The notes below the pieces were generated by a model, which saw nothing but the letters and a program-made list of their open reading frames with translations, did not search any database and was not told the DNA's origin. Of a DNA stretch of 64,000 nucleotides, positions 8,554 to 17,183 are shown piece by piece. This DNA is from Comamonas sp. (lineage in GTDB: Bacteria > Pseudomonadota > Gammaproteobacteria > Burkholderiales > Burkholderiaceae_C): contig NZ_SPEY01000053.1 of assembly GCF_009360615.1 (NCBI RefSeq), positions 1-64,000 of the forward strand, given 5' to 3'. Position 1 is the stretch's first letter, and every line of letters begins with the position of its first letter. Both the position numbers and the translations under genes were made by a program.

Positions 8554-9069
8554 ATGTGGTTGGGTTTGTCGCTGTTCTATGTGGGTGCTGTGCTGTTTCT
8601 CAACGGCCTGTGGATGCTGGGCAAGATTGCCGACAAGGAAATCTGGGTCATCAACATCTTCACCGGGGTGGTGTCGCTATGCATCGGGCTGGCCAGCATC
8701 TTCGGCCCGGCGGCCGACGCGGCATCGGTCAAGAGCGGTGCGCTGACCCTGCTGTTCGCCTTCACCTATCTCTGGGTGGCCTTCAATCGCTTCAGCGGTG
8801 CCGACGGCCGGGGCCTGGGCTGGTTCAGCCTGTTCGTGGCGGTCACCGCCGTTCCCGTGGCCCTGGATACGCTGACCAACGCCCGCTCGGGGCTGGACTG
8901 GTGGATGGGCGTCAACTGGGCTGCCTGGGCCGTGCTCTGGGCCTTGTTCTTCGCACTGCTGGCCCTGAGGAAGGGCATTGAGCGCCCCACGGGCTGGCTG
9001 TGCATCGCCCAAGGCGTGCTCACGGGCTGGGTGCCCGGATACCTGATCCTGGCCGGCAAGCTCCTGTAA
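8554..9069 (+). CDS. AmiS/UreI family channel protein
   Basis: Integral membrane protein of 171 aa with about six hydrophobic helices, typical of the AmiS/UreI family of urea and short-chain amide channels. Recognisable elements are the N-terminal LGLSLFYVGAVLFLNGLWML and the C-terminal GWVPGYLILAGKLL. AAGGAG lies 6 nt before the ATG. No urease or amidase gene is next to it, so whether urea or an amide is the solute cannot be told. Confidence 0.8.
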   Translation: MWLGLSLFYVGAVLFLNGLWMLGKIADKEIWVINIFTGVVSLCIGLASIFGPAADAASVKSGALTLLFAFTYLWVAFNRFSGADGRGLGWFSLFVAVTAVPVALDTLTNARSGLDWWMGVNWAAWAVLWALFFALLALRKGIERPTGWLCIAQGVLTGWVPGYLILAGKLL

Positions 9070-9127
9070 CCCGGCCAGCGCTCCGCTGCGGCGCGGCTCC
9101 CGCAGGATGCCCTGGTGTCGCTGCGGG

Positions 9128-10012
9128 CTACTTTCTCGGGATTTTGCCCAAGGTCGCCAGCAAGGCCGCGCCCATGATGAGGGCGCCACCGGCCAGCGTG
9201 CGTGCCGAAAGCGCCTCATGGGCGATCAGCACCGAGGAGACGCTGGCAAACACCACTTCGCTGAGCATGACCACCGAGGTCACGCCCGAAGGCAGATGGG
9301 CGGCACCGAATTGCAGGGCCCAGTTGCCCAGCATCAGCAGCACGGCCAGGCCCACAGCCACCAGGGCCCAGCTGCCGTCGAAGGCCGGAAAGCCCGGCAC
9401 CACGCCCAGGCTGCTGGCGGCCAGGGCGCTCAACAGGCCCATGCCCATGCAGCCGGCAAACATGGCCAGCATGCGGGCCTGGGCCGGAATGCCTTGAAAA
9501 CGGCGCAGCAGCACATTGGTCAGCGCAAACATGAAGCCGCCAAACACGGCCAGCGCATCGGCCAGGGTCAGACCGGCAAACAGCCCGGAGAGCGACGCAT
9601 CGGCAGGCATCAACACCAGCACCACGCCACCAAAGGCCAGCAGCAGGCGCAGCAGCGCCACAGGCGTGGGCTTTTCGCCCAGCAACCTCCAGGCCAGCAG
9701 CACGGCCCAGGCTGGCATGAGGTAGAACAGCAGGATGACGCGGACCACGTCGCCCACCGTCACGGCCCAGTTGAAGGCCACGTTGTTCAGGCCCGAGCTG
9801 GCGGCCAGCAGCAGAAGCACCGGGTATTGCCAGGCCAGCCTGAGGCTGACGGGACGCAGCGTCAGCAGACCGACCAGCACCAGGGCATACATCAATGCCG
9901 TGGCCCACAGCGGATGCAGTCCTGCCTCATGCATGAGGCGAAACGGCCACCATGACACCCCCCAGATCAGGGCATTGAGCAACAGCGCGAATACAGGCAG
10001 TGGACTATGCAT
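9128..10012 (-). CDS. EamA/DMT family transporter
   Basis: Inner-membrane drug/metabolite transporter (294 aa) with ten predicted helices in two EamA repeats. The first helix starts only a few residues after the initiator, so the start cannot be much further in. The ATG is directly preceded by the T-run of a strong terminator (10012-10052) and has no Shine-Dalgarno sequence, which makes its expression puzzling. The transported compound is unknown. Confidence 0.8.
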   Translation of the reverse strand: MHSPLPVFALLLNALIWGVSWWPFRLMHEAGLHPLWATALMYALVLVGLLTLRPVSLRLAWQYPVLLLLAASSGLNNVAFNWAVTVGDVVRVILLFYLMPAWAVLLAWRLLGEKPTPVALLRLLLAFGGVVLVLMPADASLSGLFAGLTLADALAVFGGFMFALTNVLLRRFQGIPAQARMLAMFAGCMGMGLLSALAASSLGVVPGFPAFDGSWALVAVGLAVLLMLGNWALQFGAAHLPSGVTSVVMLSEVVFASVSSVLIAHEALSARTLAGGALIMGAALLATLGKIPRK

Positions 10013-10060
10013 AAAAAAGGCTTCTAGCGCTTTATCTGCAAGCGCTAGAAGCTATCGATT
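10012..10060 (-). terminator. Terminator of lplT built from the dispersed repeat
   Basis: A perfect 13-bp stem, GCTTCTAGCGCTT (10020-10032) with AAGCGCTAGAAGC (10040-10052), has a 7-nt loop. Read on the minus strand it ends in CCTTTTTT and then the ATG of the next gene. The flank AGCGCTAGAAGCTATCGATT (10041-10060) is the shared core of the repeat family seen at 3467-3486 and 43951-43970. Confidence 0.88.
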
Positions 10061-10094
10061 GTGTAGTGAATGCGGCGCGATGTGCCGCAGGGCT

Positions 10095-11396
10095 TCAATG
10101 ACAGTCGCGGCGGGCGATGTCCAGCAGTTTCTCGACCTCTTGCGGGTGTCTCCTGCAATTATTCCAGTGCCAGAGGCCGATCAGCACCATGGTCGCGGCG
10201 ACCAGCAGACCGAATACCGTGATCGCGCCAAAAGCCGTCAATCCCATTTTGGTGGACAGGCTGTAGAAACCGCCCATGGCGAGGATGGCCAGCTGCTCGT
10301 TGAAGTTCTGCACCGCAATCGAGCGGCCCGCACCCATGAGGTTGTGGCCACGGTGCTGCAGCAGCGCATTCATGGGCACGACCAGGAAGCCGCCGAGACC
10401 GCCCAGAAGGATCAGAAAGGGCACGGCCACCCAGAGACTGTCGATGAAGATCATGCAGACCACGAGCAGGCCCATGAGCACGCCCAGGGGAATCACCCGG
10501 GTGGCATTGTCCAGGCGCATGCGCATGGACGCCAGCACCGCGCCGACGGCCGTGCCGATGGCCACCACACCCACCAGCGCCGATGCCTGGGTGGTGCTGT
10601 AACCCAGGGCCGCGGCCCCCCAGGCCAGCACGATGTAGCGCAGGTTGCCCGAAGCCCCCCAGAACAACGTGGTGGTGGACAGCGAGATCTGCCCCAGCTT
10701 GTCGGCCCACAGGCGTTTGCTGCAGCGCCAGAAATCGGGCAGCAGGCCCCGCAGATTGGCACACAGACTCTTGCTCGGGTCTTCACGCAGCGTCCGCATG
10801 GCCACGCCCGTCAGCGGAATATGCAGATTGAACCAGGCCGCCACGATGTAGATCAGGATCAGCACGGCAATCGCCGCCTCGGCCGGAGTATCCACCCCGG
10901 TGTTGACGTACGGGAAGTCGAAGCCCAGCAGGTGCTGGGAGATGGTCGGCCCCACCAACTGGCCACCCACCAGCACCCCCAGGATGATGGAGGTGATGGT
11001 CAGGCCCTCGATCCAGCCGTTGGCCTTGACCAGCTGGGACGCCGGCAGCAGCTCGGTCAGGATGCCGTACTTGGCCGGCGAATAGGCTGCCGCGCCCAGG
11101 CCGATGACGGCGTAGGCAATCAGGGGGTGATGGCCGAAAAGCATCATCAGGCAGCCCACCACCTTGATGGCGTTGCTGATGAACATGACCCGCCCCTTGG
11201 GCAAGGCATCCGCAAAGGCTCCGACAAAAGGCGCCAGAACCACGTAGAACAGGGCGAACATGGGCACCAGGGCGGCACGTTGCCACTCGGGGGCGCCATT
11301 GGCACGCAACAGCTCTACAGCGGTCACAAACAAGGCGTTGTCTGCCAGCGAGCTGAAAAACTGCGCTGACATGATGGTGTAGAAACCGCGCTTCAT
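10095..11396 (-). CDS. lplT: Lysophospholipid transporter LplT
   Basis: Major-facilitator-superfamily protein (433 aa) that flips lysophospholipids, especially lysophosphatidylethanolamine, to the inner leaflet for re-acylation. The N-terminus MKRGFYTIMSAQFFSSLADN is very close to the family pattern, followed by PKGRVMFISNAIK and YSPAKYGILTE. No fused or neighbouring acyltransferase (Aas) is present. It is divergent from alr across 132 bp. A terminator made from a palindromic repeat follows. Confidence 0.9.
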   Translation of the reverse strand: MKRGFYTIMSAQFFSSLADNALFVTAVELLRANGAPEWQRAALVPMFALFYVVLAPFVGAFADALPKGRVMFISNAIKVVGCLMMLFGHHPLIAYAVIGLGAAAYSPAKYGILTELLPASQLVKANGWIEGLTITSIILGVLVGGQLVGPTISQHLLGFDFPYVNTGVDTPAEAAIAVLILIYIVAAWFNLHIPLTGVAMRTLREDPSKSLCANLRGLLPDFWRCSKRLWADKLGQISLSTTTLFWGASGNLRYIVLAWGAAALGYSTTQASALVGVVAIGTAVGAVLASMRMRLDNATRVIPLGVLMGLLVVCMIFIDSLWVAVPFLILLGGLGGFLVVPMNALLQHRGHNLMGAGRSIAVQNFNEQLAILAMGGFYSLSTKMGLTAFGAITVFGLLVAATMVLIGLWHWNNCRRHPQEVEKLLDIARRDCH

Positions 11397-11528
11397 GAAT
11401 TAGCTGTAACCGGCACCGGGTGGACCGATGCCAAGAAATAAGAGACCCCGTGGCAAGTGACTGGCGGTTATATCACGCAGGCTCCGGCTGACAGTGCCAG
11501 AATCCCACTGGTCTGATTGAGAAAAACC

Positions 11529-12668
11529 ATGCCTCGTCCCATTACTGTCACCATCCATCCTGAAGCCGTTCGCCACAATCTGGAGCGGGTACGGCAAGCC
11601 GTCCCGGATGCCAAATTGTGGTCCGTGATCAAAGCCAACGCTTATGGACACGGTATCGAAAACGTGTTCGAGGGGCTGCGAGCGACGGACGGCTTTGCCA
11701 TGCTCGACCTGGATGAGGCCCAGCGCGTTCGCGATCTGGGCTGGCGCGGCCCCATCCTGCTGCTTGAAGGCGTGTTCGAGCTGCGCGACCTGGAAATCTG
11801 CTCGCGCCTCGGCATCTGGCATGCCGTGCACTGCGACGAACAGATCGACTGGCTGGCCGCCCACAAGACCCAGGTCGGCCACCGCGTCTTTCTCAAGATG
11901 AACAGCGGCATGAACCGGCTGGGCTTCACGCCCGAGCGTTTTCGTGCGGCTTATGCCCGGCTGAACGCTCTGCCCCAGGTCGACGAGATCTCGTTCATGA
12001 CCCACTTCAGCGATGCCGACGTGGCGCACGGCATCGACCACCAGCTCACAGTCTTTCACGAAGCCACGCTGGACCTGCCCGGCGAGCGCAGCATCAGCAA
12101 CAGCGCAGCCACCCTGCTGCATGGCGATGAGGGCAATGTGCGTTGCGACTGGGTGCGCCCCGGCATCGTGCTCTACGGCAGCTCGCCCGACTTTCCCGCT
12201 CACGACGCGGCTCACTGGGGGCTGGAGCCGACCATGACGCTGTCGTCCAAAATCATAGGCATTCAGGCACTGCAGCCGGGCGATACCGTGGGCTATGGTT
12301 CGCGCTTTCGGTGCGACACCGCGCTGCGCATGGGCGTGGTGGCCTGCGGCTATGCAGACGGCTATCCGCGCGTCTGCCCCACCGGGACGCCGGTGCTCGT
12401 GGATGGCGTGCGCACCCGCACGCTCGGCCGCGTCAGCATGGACATGCTGGCCGTGGACCTGAGCCCAGTGCCCAAGGCCAGCCTGGGCAGCGAGGTCACG
12501 CTCTGGGGCCGCGCCGCAAATGGTGCCGTGCTGCCCATCGACGAAGTGGCTGCGGCCGCCGGTACGCTGGGCTATGAGCTGATGTGCGCCGTGGCCCCCC
12601 GCGTGCCCAAGGTGGTGGAGGGTGCAGGCCGGCCCGCCGGCCCTGCGCCAAGGACAGCGGGTTCTTGA
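11529..12668 (+). CDS. alr: Alanine racemase
   Basis: PLP enzyme interconverting L- and D-alanine, which supplies D-Ala for peptidoglycan (379 aa). The PLP lysine lies in SVIKANAYGHG near residue 35. The second catalytic base is the tyrosine of TVGYGSRF near residue 255. NSGMNRLGF and SNSAATLLHGD are further family motifs. The ATG at 11529 (MPRPITV) is preferred over a TTG four codons upstream. The stop codon is only 5 bp from the stop of the convergent porin, leaving no room for a terminator between them. Confidence 0.93.
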   Translation: MPRPITVTIHPEAVRHNLERVRQAVPDAKLWSVIKANAYGHGIENVFEGLRATDGFAMLDLDEAQRVRDLGWRGPILLLEGVFELRDLEICSRLGIWHAVHCDEQIDWLAAHKTQVGHRVFLKMNSGMNRLGFTPERFRAAYARLNALPQVDEISFMTHFSDADVAHGIDHQLTVFHEATLDLPGERSISNSAATLLHGDEGNVRCDWVRPGIVLYGSSPDFPAHDAAHWGLEPTMTLSSKIIGIQALQPGDTVGYGSRFRCDTALRMGVVACGYADGYPRVCPTGTPVLVDGVRTRTLGRVSMDMLAVDLSPVPKASLGSEVTLWGRAANGAVLPIDEVAAAAGTLGYELMCAVAPRVPKVVEGAGRPAGPAPRTAGS

Positions 12669-12673
12669 TGGGC

Positions 12674-13651
12674 TCAGAAGGCGTGCGACATGCCTGCGCC
12701 CAGGGAGGTGCTGCCGCCTTTGTGGTCCGGCCGCCGGTGACCCACGCTCAGGTACAGCGTGGTGCGCCCGGACAGCGCATGGTCTGCGCCCAGCGAACAG
12801 AACAGATGGGTATCGCCATCGAGCTTCTGCCGCCCCACGCCGGCCCTGAGCGTGGTCTGAGCGGACAACTTGTGCGTAGCACCGACCGAGAGCACGCGCG
12901 AGCGCCCCTGGCCCTGGGCCCTGCGGCTGTCGTCGGTCGAAGCCATCAGCGTCGTGACGCCCAGCCGGTACTTGACGGCCCCGAACAAGGCCCGGTCGCC
13001 GCTGCCGTTGCGGTCGGCCGCCAGCAGGCCTGACAGCGGGCCTTGGGCGTACTCCAGCGATGCCGCATAGGGCTTGCCTCCGCCCGCCCCCAGGGTGGGC
13101 TCGGGCGATCCGCTCAGGTGCAGGGTATAGCCGCCCAGCGTGGGCGAGTCATAGAAAATGCCGTTCGGAGTGCGTCCGAATTCGGGGTAGCCATTGTTGC
13201 TGACTCGATCCGTGGGCGCGTAATAGAACCACTGGTACCAGGCCGAGGAAGCCACGCGATTGACATGGCCCCAGGGATCGAACTTCCAGTCATGGGCCCA
13301 GAGCGCCGACAACGCCCGCCCCATGCGCACATGACCCCAGTCGCCACGCAGGCCGACAGTGGACTCTCCATGCCAGAACGGCTTTTGCCCGAACCCCTCG
13401 TTCAGGCCCGTGTCCAGATCCAGCCGGTGACTGAGGCGAAACGTGGCCTGGAGTCCGCCCCCCAGATCCTCGCTGCCCGAAAAAGTGAGGTGGCTGCGTT
13501 GAATCGTTCCCAGCTGCGCCGTGCCCTTGAAGTCGCGGTAAATGCCCAGATCAAGCAGACCGCTGATCTGGACCTGGGAAGACTGGCCCCATGCCGCACC
13601 CAGCGCACACAGGCCCAGCGACGCGACCAGACCTCGAGAAAAACCTATCAA
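12674..13651 (-). CDS. Gram-negative porin (Omp32-like), TTG start
   Basis: Outer-membrane trimeric porin of the betaproteobacterial Porin_4 type (325 aa). It has a signal peptide ending near LGAAWGQ, a first strand starting VQISGLLDLGIY, alternating beta-strand pattern, and the terminal phenylalanine (MSHAF) used for outer-membrane assembly. The initiator is TTG with AGGAG 5 nt upstream; no better ATG exists at the signal peptide. The paralogue at 18721-19716 shares long blocks (such as DPW and NGIFYDSPT). Solute specificity is unknown, though its position just after bioF is notable. Confidence 0.85.
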   Translation of the reverse strand: MIGFSRGLVASLGLCALGAAWGQSSQVQISGLLDLGIYRDFKGTAQLGTIQRSHLTFSGSEDLGGGLQATFRLSHRLDLDTGLNEGFGQKPFWHGESTVGLRGDWGHVRMGRALSALWAHDWKFDPWGHVNRVASSAWYQWFYYAPTDRVSNNGYPEFGRTPNGIFYDSPTLGGYTLHLSGSPEPTLGAGGGKPYAASLEYAQGPLSGLLAADRNGSGDRALFGAVKYRLGVTTLMASTDDSRRAQGQGRSRVLSVGATHKLSAQTTLRAGVGRQKLDGDTHLFCSLGADHALSGRTTLYLSVGHRRPDHKGGSTSLGAGMSHAF

Positions 13652-13750
13652 AATCGCTCCTGACTGCGAGGTTGAGAATCAAGAATCCGCACGCGCCCAA
13701 GCGCGATCGCACCACGGGCCCGTGATTGGACCAGGGGTCGGAGAGTTCGG

Positions 13751-13766
13751 TTTGACAACGGTCAAA
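13751..13766. promoter_or_regulatory. Small palindrome upstream of the bio-linked porin
   Basis: Perfect 6-bp arms TTTGAC (13751-13756) and GTCAAA (13761-13766) with a 4-nt spacer lie about 100 bp upstream of the porin start. This could be an operator. A second weak inverted pair, GACCCTG (13796-13802) and CAGGGTC (13831-13837), sits at the bioF stop and may act as its terminator. Confidence 0.35.
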
Positions 13767-13835
13767 TCGACGAAGACCGGAGCCGGGCCTGGTGCGACCC
13801 TGGCCTGACAGTGCAGATCCCGCCGCCCGACAGGG

Positions 13836-15038
13836 TCAGCCTGCCAGCTCCTGCAGCGCCGCCAGCAGCTGGTTCACGTCTGCCTCGGTGTGCAGCGCCG
13901 ACAGGGCGATGCGCAGCCGTGCCGTGCCCACAGGCACGGTGGGGGGACGGATCGCCGGCACCCATAGGCCATGACGGCGCAACCCCTCCATAAGGCTGAG
14001 CGCCGCGTCGTTGCTGCCCACCACCAGGGCCTGCACGGCCGTGTCCGATGGCAAAAGCCGCCAGCCCTTGCCCTGCAACAGGGGCTGCAGACCTGCGCGC
14101 AACTGGGCGATGCGGGCCTGCAGCTGCTCGCGCAAAGCGCTCTCCTGCTCTATCCGCTGCAAGCTGGTCTGCAGGGCACGCGCCAGCATCGCCGGCGCAG
14201 CGGTCGCGAAGGTGTAGCTGCGCGTTTTCTGCAGCAGCCACTCGATCAGCAGTTCGTGCCCTGCCACAAAGGCGCCCGAGACGCCGGCCGCCTTGCTCAG
14301 CGTGGCCATGTACAGCACGCGTGGCGAAGCCTTGGCCCCTGTCAGCCCTGCGGCCGCCAGGCTGCCGCGGCCTTGCGGGCCGAGCACGCCAAAGCCGTGG
14401 GCATCGTCCAGCAGCAGCAGGGCGTCGTAGCGCTCGCACAGCGCCAGCAGACCCTCGATATCCGCCACATTGCCGTCCATGCTGAAGACGGCGTCGCTCA
14501 CCACCAGCTTGCGCTGCACCGGGCAAGCAGCCAGCAACTGCTCCAATGCGGCCAGGTCGCCATGCCCGAAACGGTGGATCTGCGCGCGCGACAGGCGGCA
14601 GCCATCGATCAGGCTGGCGTGGTTCAGCGCATCCGAAAAAATCGCATCGTCCGCGCCCACCAGCGCCGGGATGATGCTGGCGTTGGTGGCAAACCCGGCA
14701 TAGAAGTAAAGCGCGCGGGGCAATTGCACAAAGCGGGCCAGATCTTCCTCCAGCGCGGCATTGGCCGTGCTATGTCCGTTGACCATGGGAGAGCCGCCCG
14801 AGCCCACGCCAAAGTCCTGCGCGCCGGCGCAGGCCGCCTCGACGAGGGCCGGATGCTGGGCCAGCCCCAGATAGTCGTTGCTGCAGAACTGCAGCATGGG
14901 CTGCCCGTCAACCAGAATGCGCGCACCTTGCAAGGGCGCCACGGTACGACGGGTGCGGCGCAGCGCGGCGGCGTCCAGGGCAGCCAACTGCCGTGGAATA
15001 TCCTGCAGCCAGAAATTGGAAGATGCGGTCATTGCCAT
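13836..15038 (-). CDS. bioF: 8-amino-7-oxononanoate synthase BioF
   Basis: PLP-dependent enzyme that joins L-alanine with pimeloyl thioester to give 8-amino-7-oxononanoate, the first step of the biotin ring pathway (400 aa). Visible are CSNDYLGLAQHP, GSGGSPMVNGHS, the DDAHGFGVLGPQGRGS region, and the PLP lysine in TLSKAAGVSGAFVAG. It overlaps the end of bioD by 10 bp, so translation is probably coupled, and it is the last gene of bioBADF. Confidence 0.95.
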   Translation of the reverse strand: MAMTASSNFWLQDIPRQLAALDAAALRRTRRTVAPLQGARILVDGQPMLQFCSNDYLGLAQHPALVEAACAGAQDFGVGSGGSPMVNGHSTANAALEEDLARFVQLPRALYFYAGFATNASIIPALVGADDAIFSDALNHASLIDGCRLSRAQIHRFGHGDLAALEQLLAACPVQRKLVVSDAVFSMDGNVADIEGLLALCERYDALLLLDDAHGFGVLGPQGRGSLAAAGLTGAKASPRVLYMATLSKAAGVSGAFVAGHELLIEWLLQKTRSYTFATAAPAMLARALQTSLQRIEQESALREQLQARIAQLRAGLQPLLQGKGWRLLPSDTAVQALVVGSNDAALSLMEGLRRHGLWVPAIRPPTVPVGTARLRIALSALHTEADVNQLLAALQELAG

Positions 15039-15712
15039 TCCTTGGGCAAAGAGAAACTGGTCAGGCGAGGATCAGGAGTGGCCTGCCAGGGAATATCGGC
15101 CAGCAGCGGTGCCCCCAGCCGTGCCATTTGTTGGCGCAGCCAGTCCATGTTTTCCTCCGGCACCAGCATCTGTGGCTCCACACGGCTGGCCACCCAACCC
15201 GCCAGCGGCAAGCCGGCGGCGCGAATCGCCTCGGCGGTCAGCACCGCATGGTTCAGGCAACCGAGCTTGAGGCCCACCACCAGCACCACCGGCAGCTGCA
15301 GCGCCACGGCCAGATCGGCAATACACAGAGTCTCGGACAGCGGCACGCGCCAGCCACCCGCCCCCTCGACCACCACGGCATCGGCCTGGGCGGCCAATTG
15401 CCGGTAGGCGTCGAGAATCGGCGCCAGCGTCACCTCCACGCCCGCGCGCCGGGCAGCGATGTGCGGCGACATGGGGTCGGGCAGCAGCACAGGATTGTCC
15501 AGCGCTGACGGCACGGCCAGCGTGGATGCCGCGCGCAAGGCCACCGTGTCCTCGTTGACCCAGCCGCCCTGCCCGTCGGGATCGGCACCTGCGGCCACCG
15601 CCTTCATGCCCACCACGCGCGGATGATGGCCTGCCAGTGCATGCAGCAGCGCGCAGCTGGCCAGGGTCTTGCCCACACCGGTATCGGTGCCCGTGACGAA
15701 ACAGCCGATCAT
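15029..15712 (-). CDS. bioD: Dethiobiotin synthetase BioD
   Basis: ATP-dependent carboxylase that closes the ureido ring from 7,8-diaminopelargonate and CO2 (227 aa). The P-loop is CFVTGTDTGVGKTLAS at residues 4-19, followed by MKAVAAG and the EGAGGWRVPL motif. The start codon overlaps the bioA stop (ATGA) and the end overlaps bioF, so the three are coupled. Confidence 0.95.
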   Translation of the reverse strand: MIGCFVTGTDTGVGKTLASCALLHALAGHHPRVVGMKAVAAGADPDGQGGWVNEDTVALRAASTLAVPSALDNPVLLPDPMSPHIAARRAGVEVTLAPILDAYRQLAAQADAVVVEGAGGWRVPLSETLCIADLAVALQLPVVLVVGLKLGCLNHAVLTAEAIRAAGLPLAGWVASRVEPQMLVPEENMDWLRQQMARLGAPLLADIPWQATPDPRLTSFSLPKEWQ

Positions 15713-17052
15713 GCTTTTCCCTTCTTCGCGGCGAGCTCCGCTTCTTGCTGCAAAGTGGTGTTCAGCGCGGCCAGCGTGGCCTGACCCAGGTGGGCGATAT
15801 CGGCATCGTCCAGCACATAGGGCGGCATGCAGTACAGCGTGCGCCCAATGGGGCGCAGCAGCAGACCGAGATCCAGCGCCGCCTGGTGGTAGCGCTGTCC
15901 AAAGTCCGGCAAGGCGGTATCGATGTCCCAGGCCCAGATCATTCCCTGCTGGCGCGCGTTGCTGACGCGGGGGTGAGCATTCAGCCCGGCGAATGCAGCA
16001 CTGATTTTTTCAGCCAGTTGCCGGTTGGCAGCCAGCGGGTCCAGCTGCTCGAACAGCTCCAGCGTGGCCACGGCAGCGCGGCAGGCCAGCGGGTTGCCGG
16101 TATAGGAGTGCGAGTGCAGAAAGCCGCGCGCAGCATCGTCGTCATAAAAGGCGGCATAGATCTCATCGGTCGTCAGCACGGCAGACAAGGGCAGCGTGCC
16201 GCCCGTCAAGCCTTTGGACAGGCAGATGAAGTCCGGCCTGATACCTGCCTGCTGATGGGCAAACAGGCTGCCGGTACGGCCAAAGCCCACGGCGATCTCA
16301 TCCACCACCAGATGCACCGAATAGCGATCGCACAGCGCCCGGGCCAGACGCAGGTATTCGGCGTCATGCATGGCCATGCCTGCGGCGCACTGCACCAGCG
16401 GCTCCAGAATCAGGGCAGCCGTTTCCTGGTGATGCGCCTTGAGCCAGGCCTCCAGGCCCTCTGCGGCGCGGCGTGCCACATCGGCAGCGGTCTCGCCAGG
16501 CCGGGCCTGACGCGCATCGGGGCTGGGCACGGTGGCCGACAGACGCACCAGAGGGCCGTAGGCGTCGCGGAACAGCGCAATATCGGTGACCGACAACGCG
16601 CCTACGGTCTCGCCGTGGTAGCCGCCGGCCAGACCCACGAAACGGTGCTTGGCAGGCTGCCCCCGGTTGCGCCAGTAATGCGCACTCATCTTCAGCGCGA
16701 TCTCGGTGGCCGAAGCGCCGTCGCTGCCGTAGAACGCATGACCGAGGCCGGTCAGGCCGGCCAGGCGCTCGGACAACTCGACCACGGGGGCGTGGGTGAA
16801 ACCGGCCAGCATCACATGGTCGAGCTTCTGCAACTGCTCGGTCAGCGCCGCCCGGATATGCGGATGCGAGTGACCGAACAGATTGACCCACCAGGAACTG
16901 ATGCCGTCCAAATAACGGCGGCCCTCGGTATCGACCAGCCAGGGCCCGCTGGCATGGTCGATGGCAATCGGCAGCGCGGCTTCGTGGCGCTTCATCTGGG
17001 TGCAGGGGTGCCAGACATGGCGCACGCTGCGGCGGGCAAGACTGTGGTCCAT
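15709..17052 (-). CDS. bioA: Adenosylmethionine-8-amino-7-oxononanoate aminotransferase BioA
   Basis: Class III PLP aminotransferase using S-adenosylmethionine as amino donor to make 7,8-diaminopelargonate (447 aa). HVWHPCTQM near the N-terminus and ISSWWVNLFGHSHP are typical BioA motifs. The PLP lysine is in CLSKGLTGG, and DEIAVGFGRTG binds the cofactor. The start at 17052 has AGGAG 8 nt upstream, while the open frame running further upstream lacks family similarity. A terminator-like hairpin separates it from bioB. Confidence 0.95.
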   Translation of the reverse strand: MDHSLARRSVRHVWHPCTQMKRHEAALPIAIDHASGPWLVDTEGRRYLDGISSWWVNLFGHSHPHIRAALTEQLQKLDHVMLAGFTHAPVVELSERLAGLTGLGHAFYGSDGASATEIALKMSAHYWRNRGQPAKHRFVGLAGGYHGETVGALSVTDIALFRDAYGPLVRLSATVPSPDARQARPGETAADVARRAAEGLEAWLKAHHQETAALILEPLVQCAAGMAMHDAEYLRLARALCDRYSVHLVVDEIAVGFGRTGSLFAHQQAGIRPDFICLSKGLTGGTLPLSAVLTTDEIYAAFYDDDAARGFLHSHSYTGNPLACRAAVATLELFEQLDPLAANRQLAEKISAAFAGLNAHPRVSNARQQGMIWAWDIDTALPDFGQRYHQAALDLGLLLRPIGRTLYCMPPYVLDDADIAHLGQATLAALNTTLQQEAELAAKKGKA

Positions 17053-17151
17053 CAAAAACTCCTGAGGCGAATCACCCGCCTTGTCAAAACGCAGGCGCAG
17101 CGCGGCCTGGCCTGCACCGGAGGCAGGGCCATGCAATTTGCAATGAGAAAG

Positions 17152-17171
17152 CCCCGGTGCGATGGCCGGGG
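17152..17171 (-). terminator. Hairpin between bioB and bioA, possible attenuator
   Basis: CCCCGG (17152-17157) and CCGGGG (17166-17171) form a stem with an 8-nt loop. On the minus strand it is followed by CTTTCTC rather than a full T-run. It would lower read-through from bioB into bioADF. Confidence 0.5.
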
Positions 17172-17183
17172 AAGAATCAGGGA

